Positions 56,701 to 64,000 of a stretch of DNA of 64,000 bases are shown here, piece by piece. The stretch lies in the NCBI GenBank assembly GCA_008477525.1, contig SPDT01000010.1, forward strand, positions 2,480,001 through 2,544,000. Direction: 5' to 3'. Position 1 is the stretch's first letter. The number at the start of each line of letters is the position of its first letter. The notes under the pieces are model-generated. The model made no database searches, was not told the origin of the DNA, and saw only the letters and a list, made by a program, of their open reading frames with translations. The DNA is from Hypomyces perniciosus (Eukaryota; Ascomycota; Sordariomycetes; Hypocreales; Hypocreaceae). The position numbers and the translations under genes are program-made.

Positions 56701-58847
56701 TTAATATTTTATAGTATTTATAATACTTTATAGATATATACTTTATATTCTTTAAGGGTATTTAAAAAGATTAAAATATTATTTAAGTAAATAATTATAA
56801 AAATATTAAAGTACTTTTTTAATATATTATTAATTATTTTTTAGAATATTATAGGGGTATTAATAAGGCTATAAGGTATAAGTAAATATTGAAATAAGCT
56901 GTATTTGGTTTGAAATATACTTATTTATTTATATATTCTTTTAATTTAGATAAAGTTATAAGCGCCTTTAAGGTCTAGCGCTATAAACTATTTTTTTTAT
57001 ATAATCTATCCTATAATTTTATAATTAATAGTAGTAGGGTTTTATCTTTAATAATAGCTTTATTAAACTATTAGTAATTTATAATTAATTATAGTTTACT
57101 TTTTGTCTTTAATATAAATATAATAAAATAGCCTGCTTTTAATAAAGAGGGTTAAATATACCTTTTAGCTAATATATTATCTAAATAATTATATAGGCTT
57201 TTAAGCTTTTTTTTATTTAAATTATAAATTTTATAGAAAGTAATCTTTATATTATCTTCAAGTTTAATTATATTGTTCTATTAATTATATTTTAGTAATT
57301 TTATATTAAATATTTCTTTAAATATTTTATTATATTTTTAATATTCTTTAAAGATATTCTATAGTTATTTGAGTAATACTACTGTTTTAAGGCTTTTTAT
57401 TTTAAGTATTTTATTAATATTATTAAATATTTTTTATAAAAAAGTAATTATTTTTTCGATTTATTTATCTTTCCCTTTACTTTATTTAAGTTTTATTTTT
57501 TAATAAATTATTTCTATAATTAAATTAGAGCTAACCTTTTTAATTCTTTTCTTTAATATATTTAAGGGTTTTATATAGGATTTCTGCCCCATAATTAAAG
57601 CTTTTTTTAATAGTTTTAATCGCTAAAGGAGCTTTACTATTACATTAATAAAGCTAGCCTTTTTTTAATTAATATTAAGCTTATTGCATTTTAATTAAAG
57701 ATAACCGAAAATAATATTATATTTATCGATATTTGCTATATTATAAAGAACTATTCCTTTATATTTAGCGATTTTAAGTTTAAGATAATTAGTCTTTTAC
57801 TTAACTTATCTATTATTATATATAAAAACTTTCCCTTTTATTTAATAAAGTTAATATAGTTTAGTTTTCTTATTTTAAAGTAATTATAGGTAATTTAGAG
57901 TTATAGGTATAATAAAATTGCGTATTACTTTACTGTCTATTAAAATATATAGCTAATATCCTTTAACTATTATCTTTAATTTAAAATATAATAAATCTTT
58001 ATTATTACTTTTATTATTTAATCTTTTAAAAGATATAATTTATTGATTATTATCCTATAACCTTTTTATAGGTAATATTAATTATTTCTTAATTATTTTC
58101 TTTTTATATAGATTTTGCAGTTAATTAGGGTTTTTAAAGTAAATACTATTTTCTTTTATTATAGGCAGTTCTTTTATAGGTAATAAAGTTAAACTGGTTT
58201 TTATATAGCTTTTTTATAATTTAATTAATCTTTTTATCTTTTAAATTAGGTTTATTCTTTATATACTTTTATATTTACTATTTTTAAACTTTTTCCTATA
58301 AGTAAATAATATATTTATCCTTTTGATAGTATATATAGTCTAGTAATAAATATAAAGCATTATTAGTTTATTGTAAATGCTAATCCTATAATTTATTTCG
58401 CTTATATATAATATACTTTAAGCTATTATACTTTAAATAGTATTATTAATTATATTTAAACCTTTTATTATAGCGAAAGGATTACTTTATTAATTTCTTT
58501 TAATAGTAAATATAATATCTTTTAGATTTTTATCCTTTAAGTTTTTATAGTTAATAATATTCCTTTAAGGTTTTAGTGTTTAATTTAATAATAATAATTT
58601 TAAAGTCTTAATATTATATAGTTATAACTGTTCCTTAAAAGTGTTATCATCTTATATTTATTTTATAAAGTAAAATAACATTTTAATTAGAAATATATTA
58701 TATTTTATTTTCTTTTAAAAGTATACTATATACTTATATATAATATAAATAACCTAGGATATAGTATAGTGCTTTTTATAAGTAGGATTATTTATAGTAT
58801 AGTCTTTTTATATATAGAAATATATAGGCTTTGCTTATATAGCTAAA
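53370..58847 (-). mobile_element. Ty3/Gypsy-like element remnant lacking its 5' LTR
   Basis: The T-rich plus strand reflects an A-rich coding strand on the minus strand. RT features are visible there: a LIINY..(VDY-type) string near 57090, ALDLKGAYN-like at about 56960 and YLNN in place of YLDD at about 56765-56795. It stops abruptly at 58847, where another LTR of the same family in opposite orientation starts. The interior near 58680-58800 resembles plus-strand sequence at 61040-61200, so part of the gag end is missing. Completely stop-filled. Confidence 0.75.
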
Positions 58848-59203
58848 TGTCATGACCCGAACATGCGGCCTATGTATGTAAACATTACGTGTATATATAT
58901 ATAACCAGGACTAACAATTAGGTCGCGGTCCCCGACTCTTATATAACAGACCACGCCTTTAGTGGATTAGTCTACAATTTAAGGATATCGGTCTTTAATG
59001 TATTTCCTTTATATATATATAACTAGCTTATCACTTATTTAATATAGTTATTTAAATAGTTATTAATAATTGCATTTACTAGAACCGCCTATTTTATAGA
59101 ATTATAATTATATTACCCTATTTCATATTTATCTTTAACCTCTATATTAATATAAACCTATAAACCTTAGTTTATTCCTTAAAAATTAACCTAGATTATT
59201 ATA
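58848..59203 (+). repeat. LTR (family A), inverted relative to the 53.4 kb copy
   Basis: 356 bp, TGTCATGACCCG to CTAGATTATTATA. The right half is the inverted counterpart of 53370-53560, while the left ~150 bp are different and contain an ATATATATATAACC promoter-like string. It is likely the 5' LTR of the A-rich element to its right. No 5-bp duplication could be fixed. Confidence 0.7.
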
Positions 59204-62200
59204 TATTAAGGACTTTTGTTTAAAAGGCTACTGAGAATCTTAAGTAATATTGTAAGTATATCTACTATAGTATCCTCTCTTAATAATCTTAATACTCTAC
59301 CTTTTACTTTACCTCTTTATTAAAGATAAAACTATAATAATAATAATAATATAAATAAAAGTAAAAATAAAGATAAAGTTAATAAAATAAAATAATTTTA
59401 TATTTATATAAAAGAAGCCTTTTAATATATAAAAGCTAACTGTATAAAATAAAAATAATACGATTAGTATTGAGTTATTAAAAATATTAGACTTTAATAG
59501 TAAATAGCAATTATAAATTTATAGAATTAAATATTACCTGCATTTAATCTAAACCTTATACTAAACTTTAAAAGAAATGAACCTTTAAAGGACTTAAAAG
59601 AATTACTTAAAATATAGCCTTTTAAGTACTTTAATAAAAGTACTATAACACTTTAACTATTTTTTACTTAACTATATAACTAGTTTACTTACTTTTTAAC
59701 AAGCTTTAATATAAAGACTAATAAAGTTTTTTTAGCTGCTAAATAACTTAAAGGGAATACCTTAAAGTAGTTTAAATTTATTTAAAGGGATTTCTTTAAT
59801 AATACAGTTAATACTAATAAATAAATATAAATTATATTCGCTAGTTATAATTAGTTTAAAGAAAAGTTAAAAAATATCTTTAATAATATTAATAAAGAAT
59901 ATACTATAGAAAATAAACTTATAAACTTAGTCTAGAAAAGTAAATACTTTAACTATACTATATACTTTAAAAATTATACTTTTAAAATTAAATAAAGAAA
60001 TTTTACTTTTATTAAATACTTTTTTAATAAACTTAAATTAAAAATTAAAAGGGAAGTTTATAAATTCCTTTAAAATAAAGGTTTTATTAAATTTATAAAG
60101 AAATACATAAATATAGATAATTTACTTTATAAACTTTATTTAAATATAAAAAAAGATAATAGTAATCTAAATATATTTATAAATATTAAGAATATATAAA
60201 TTAAGATAAAAAGTAATAAGAATATATTATTAGCTTTAATAATAAAAGATTTAATTAAATAGATTTAAATATTATTTAAAAGGGAAAAGTAAAGGTTATT
60301 TATTATAACTATAATAAACTAGGATATTTTTAAAGGACTATAAAGCTTAATAAAAACTAAGAATTAATAAACTTTAAAAGCTTATACTAAAGCCTAGATA
60401 AAAGGTTAATATAGTTTTAAAAACTATTAATTATATATTATTTAGCTAGACTATATACTATAATAATAGCTGCCTTATTTATAAATCCAGTAAAGATAAA
60501 CCAGATAATATTTAAAATAACCGAAAAAAATATTTATAATAAACTAAAAGGGATGCTGGTTAAAACCTAGATCTTTAACTTTTAAAGGTATTTTTAAAGA
60601 AGATAAAGTAAACAGGTATTTACTACACTTAGACAGTTTAATAAAATAAAACCTAAACTCTAGTTATATAGAGTTAGATAGGGATAATAGTATCCTGGAT
60701 AAATAGATAGTCGCTATAATCGACTATTAATATTTTAATTAAATTACTGCAGGTAATAAAAGATAAATTAATAGCAGTAACTTTAATAATAAAGATAAAA
60801 ATAACCCTTTATAATATAAACTATTACTATATAATGCTATACTTTTAGAATTAGAAAATATATTACTTATAAATAATAACTTTAAAAGTAAATTAAATAA
60901 ATACTACTTAAACTTAATTAAAAAAGTTATTATAAGTATATAGTAAAATAGGTTAAACTTATACTTATCTAAATAGCTTTATATACAAAATAAAGTTAAT
61001 AATAAAATAGCCTTTAAAGCTATCCCAGCTACTTTAATTATATAAATAAAACCTATAATTTCTATATATAAAGAGACTATATTATAAATAACTTTATTTA
61101 TAAAAAATACTACATTATATTTTAACTTATTTATATTATATATAAGTATATAGTATATTCTTAACAGAAAATAATATATAATGCATTTCTAATTAAGATA
61201 TTAAGAGACTGGAAGCTTTAAAGCTTTTATAATATTATATAGGCTAGAATATATATATAAAAGTAATTATAGTCTTTCAAAATATAGAACTTTAAAGACT
61301 AGTAAATTACTGCTATTATACTTAACTATTAGTTTTTAGTTTATTACCTATTTATTAATATTTATCTCTCTTTTAAGTAACAGCTTTTTAACCTCCTTTA
61401 CTTTTCTTTAAAATTATAGCCCTTTATTTAATTTATTTACTTTAAAAAAAGTTTTTAATATATTAATCTTTTACTCTTTTTAATAAAAGTAAACAGACTA
61501 TTAAAATTAAAAATATTTTTAGCAGTAAATAATTAATTTAGTTTTAATAAAGAGGCTATATTTTAAATATAAAGACTTTTAAATAAAGTTACTCTTTTAA
61601 ATTATTAATTAAGCTTTTTAAATAAGACTTTACTTACAAAAGAAAAGTTTAATATTTATATTTAATAAATAAAAGATAAATAGTAAATATATTTAAAAGG
61701 AAATATTTAAATACTTTTTTTTAAAGGGAAAACTTTTTTTTTAAACTTTTAAAGATTAAAGGTTTATTGCTTATAATTAATTTATTATATACTATTAGTT
61801 TAAAATAACTTTATAAAGGTAATTAAAGTAAAGTATAAATTTAAGCTGTTTATTATAAAGGAAAGTTTTAAATAAAACTATAGATTATTTTTACTATTAT
61901 TAAAAGGCAGTTTAAATTATCCTTTAATACTTTTTTTAAGCAGTTTATAAGATTACTTATACTATTTTTTATTTAAAAAGAAATATTTTATAGTAACAAG
62001 TTAATTATATTAAAAAGAAAAGTAGACTTATTGAATTAATTATTTAAAATAAATTTTATTAATAGCTTAAAAATAATAATTGCAATAGTTTAACTAAGTA
62101 CTATAAAGCGACTTTATAGATTTTTCGCCTATATTAAGCTGTTAAATAGAATTCTTAATTATTCCTTTTTTGATTTAAGATTATTGAAAGCAAGTTCTAT

Positions 62201-63477
62201 TAAATAACCATTTTATAGTTTAAAATATATATATTTTTATAGTATTTTTCTTTTATAATAAATAAATAAATATTTTACTATAAAATGTTTATAACCTAGT
62301 AAAAGTTAATTTATATTAATATAATTGCTAAGAGCTTTATATATAGCTGTATTAGTAATATAAATAGCTTTTAATAGGAATTTTAATTTTAAAGAAAATA
62401 TAAAAAGACTTGATTTATTAGTTAATAGGGATTATATTAAGATTATACTGCTAATGCTTTAAAGAACATAATAATTAAAGTATTTAAAGGTTTAAAAGAA
62501 TAAAAAAACCTTTTTAGTTTAGTAATTTATGAGAAATATAATAGTCTTTATTATAAAACCTCCTATTAAACTTTTAATTGTATAAAGTATAATAGTAAAT
62601 ATTACTTTATTAAAAAGTATAATAACCTTATTTAGCTATACTTTACTAGTAGAAATGCTAAATTTATAGTTTATTAAGCCTAAAAATATAATTATTATAT
62701 AAATGTATTTATAAAATAACTAGAGAAAATGCAGTTAAATAGCTCTTAGTAATATATAAATACTTTATTTAATCCTAGCAGTAATATTTATATTATTTCT
62801 TTATAATAAAAGGATTAATTAAAAAGTCTATTACTGGCTTTTAAATTTACTATTATTTTCTTAAGTATATTTACTATAACCTATAATTATATAAATATAT
62901 TTATAAAGATAATTAATAATTGAAGACTAACGAAAAAGTAGTTATTTTATTATATTATCGCTAATAGCTTAAAAGATTCTATTTTAAAAAGACTTTAATT
63001 TTAGGAAATTAATCCTATTCTTTTATAAAAGTCTAATTAATAAAATTATCCCTTAACTAGGGATTTTATTACTTTAATAGCCTTTAAAAAGCAGTTATAA
63101 TAAGCTATTAAAAAAGCTTGAATAGCTTTTATATTAATAATTAAAAAAAAGCTGGAAATTAAGTTAAAAGCTTTAAAAGATTTATTATCTTTTAACTTAA
63201 ATAAAGCTACTTTCTTAAAAGACTATAAGTTAGCTTTATATTTAGAATTGCTTTTTATATATTATAATTTTACTAATATTTTCTCTATAAAAAAAAGTAT
63301 TAATATATTAGTAAATTAATAGTATACTATTAAATTAAAAGATAAAAAAACGCCTTTATAAACTTTTATCTATAACCTAATATTTAAAAAACTAAAAGCT
63401 TTTTATAAATATTTAGAAAAGTATTATAAAATATATAGATTTAGCAGTGTATTAATCCTATAAGTGCCTTTATAATC
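59204..63477 (+). mobile_element. Plus-strand LTR-element remnant, A-rich, RIP-mutated
   Basis: About 4.3 kb of A-rich plus strand with no open frames. A stretch around 61040-61200 matches, in inverted orientation, the 58680-58830 part of the minus-strand element, with an identical 31-nt string at 61127-61157 and 58722-58752. This places it in the same or a sister family. I could not identify a trustworthy RT or integrase motif in it, so the type is inferred from the shared LTR and this homology. Confidence 0.55.
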
Positions 63478-63740
63478 TGTTAGGTTAAGTAGGCCGGGGC
63501 CCTACCGCTTGTTAGTGCTAGGGAGCTCTTATCTGCTTACAAAGCAGATACAAGCTAATATATATATCGCGTAAGCGATATGTCAGACAGTACAGACGCT
63601 TACAGCGCTATATACAGCTTCTTCTTTATGTTAGCTATGTGTATATATAGCGAGGCCACTATCGCATATTCTCTTTTATAGAATCAAGCTTCGTTTCCTA
63701 TCTCTTTATACTTTATATAACTGTGCCGCGCTCTGCTATA
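63478..63740 (+). repeat. LTR (family B), second copy
   Basis: 263 bp, TGTTAGGTTAAG to GCTCTGCTATA, the reverse-oriented match of the solo LTR at 20817-21080 but with more C-to-T/G-to-A changes, for example TATA where CACA is expected at the end. The 5-bp flanks (TAATC, GTTAT) differ, so it may be one end of a longer element running beyond the window rather than a solo LTR. Confidence 0.7.
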
Positions 63741-64000
63741 GTTATAAGCCCAGGTAGTAACTATTAGAGTTACTAGAAACTTCTACTTCGATATTATATC
63801 TCTCTTTATACCCTTTACCTTTACTTTTAAGCTGCTGAAGTTATCTTTTATAATAGATAGCGTAAGGGATATTGCTTTTATAAAGCTGGAATTAATAGTC
63901 TAGTGGATTAAATAGATTACTGTTTTGACTAACTATATAACTATTATTAGGGTTTAGAATAGGATTAATCCTGATTTCCTTAATTAGCTAAATAACTATT
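63741..64000. other. AT-rich repeat-like sequence at the window edge
   Basis: 260 bp with no gene. It may be the interior of the element whose LTR ends at 63740. Confidence 0.35.

Noticed and set aside
53370..59203. DNA transposon with ~350-bp terminal inverted repeats
   Set aside because: The inverted ends are LTRs of one family with different middles, and the interior codes for a reverse transcriptase on the minus strand.

Overview
The window looks like a gene-poor, transposon-rich stretch of a filamentous ascomycete (Pezizomycotina) chromosome. The reasons are short introns (53-104 nt) with GT..AG ends, a homeodomain/C2H2 regulator of a type seen in these fungi, Tad1-like LINEs, and blocks of very AT-rich sequence whose retroelement genes carry only C-to-T and G-to-A type damage, as expected from repeat-induced point mutation (RIP). 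A placement near Eurotiales is only an impression.

Left arm (1-18.7 kb, normal base composition): a two-repeat secreted protein (4477-5202), a Kex2-type processed secretory precursor with a four-cysteine C-terminal peptide (6712-7476), a class I glutamine amidotransferase (7568-8483, minus), a RecQ-family helicase with nine exons and a mitochondrial-looking N-terminus (9869-12508), a flavin/NADP monooxygenase-like enzyme (13160-14485, minus), and gene relics including a secreted-protein pseudogene (16437-17082).

Centre (18.7-34.7 kb): a secreted metallo-beta-lactamase-fold gene is cut in two by a full-length LINE (19223-25400, 13-bp target duplication). A second full-length copy lies in the opposite orientation (26410-32593, 15-bp duplication), giving a ~6 kb inverted repeat with a ~1 kb spacer. 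Both LINEs are AT-rich and stop-filled, and each holds a younger, GC-normal LTR-type insertion. A GC-rich intronless glutathione S-transferase gene and a solo LTR with another LTR nested in it follow.

Right-centre (35.3-43.2 kb): an 898-residue homeodomain plus C2H2 regulator in three exons, a decayed secreted-protein gene, short non-autonomous elements, and a 114-residue six-cysteine secreted protein (41570-41971, minus) split by one intron.

Right arm (43.2-64 kb): almost entirely transposon. It holds a 5'-truncated LINE (43228-46936), a complete Ty3/Gypsy-like element with 227-bp LTRs (47770-53191, minus), and two inverted, related LTR elements meeting at 58848. No intact host gene was seen there. 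The genes do not form an obvious pathway; the common theme on both sides is small secreted proteins at the edges of RIP-affected transposon blocks.
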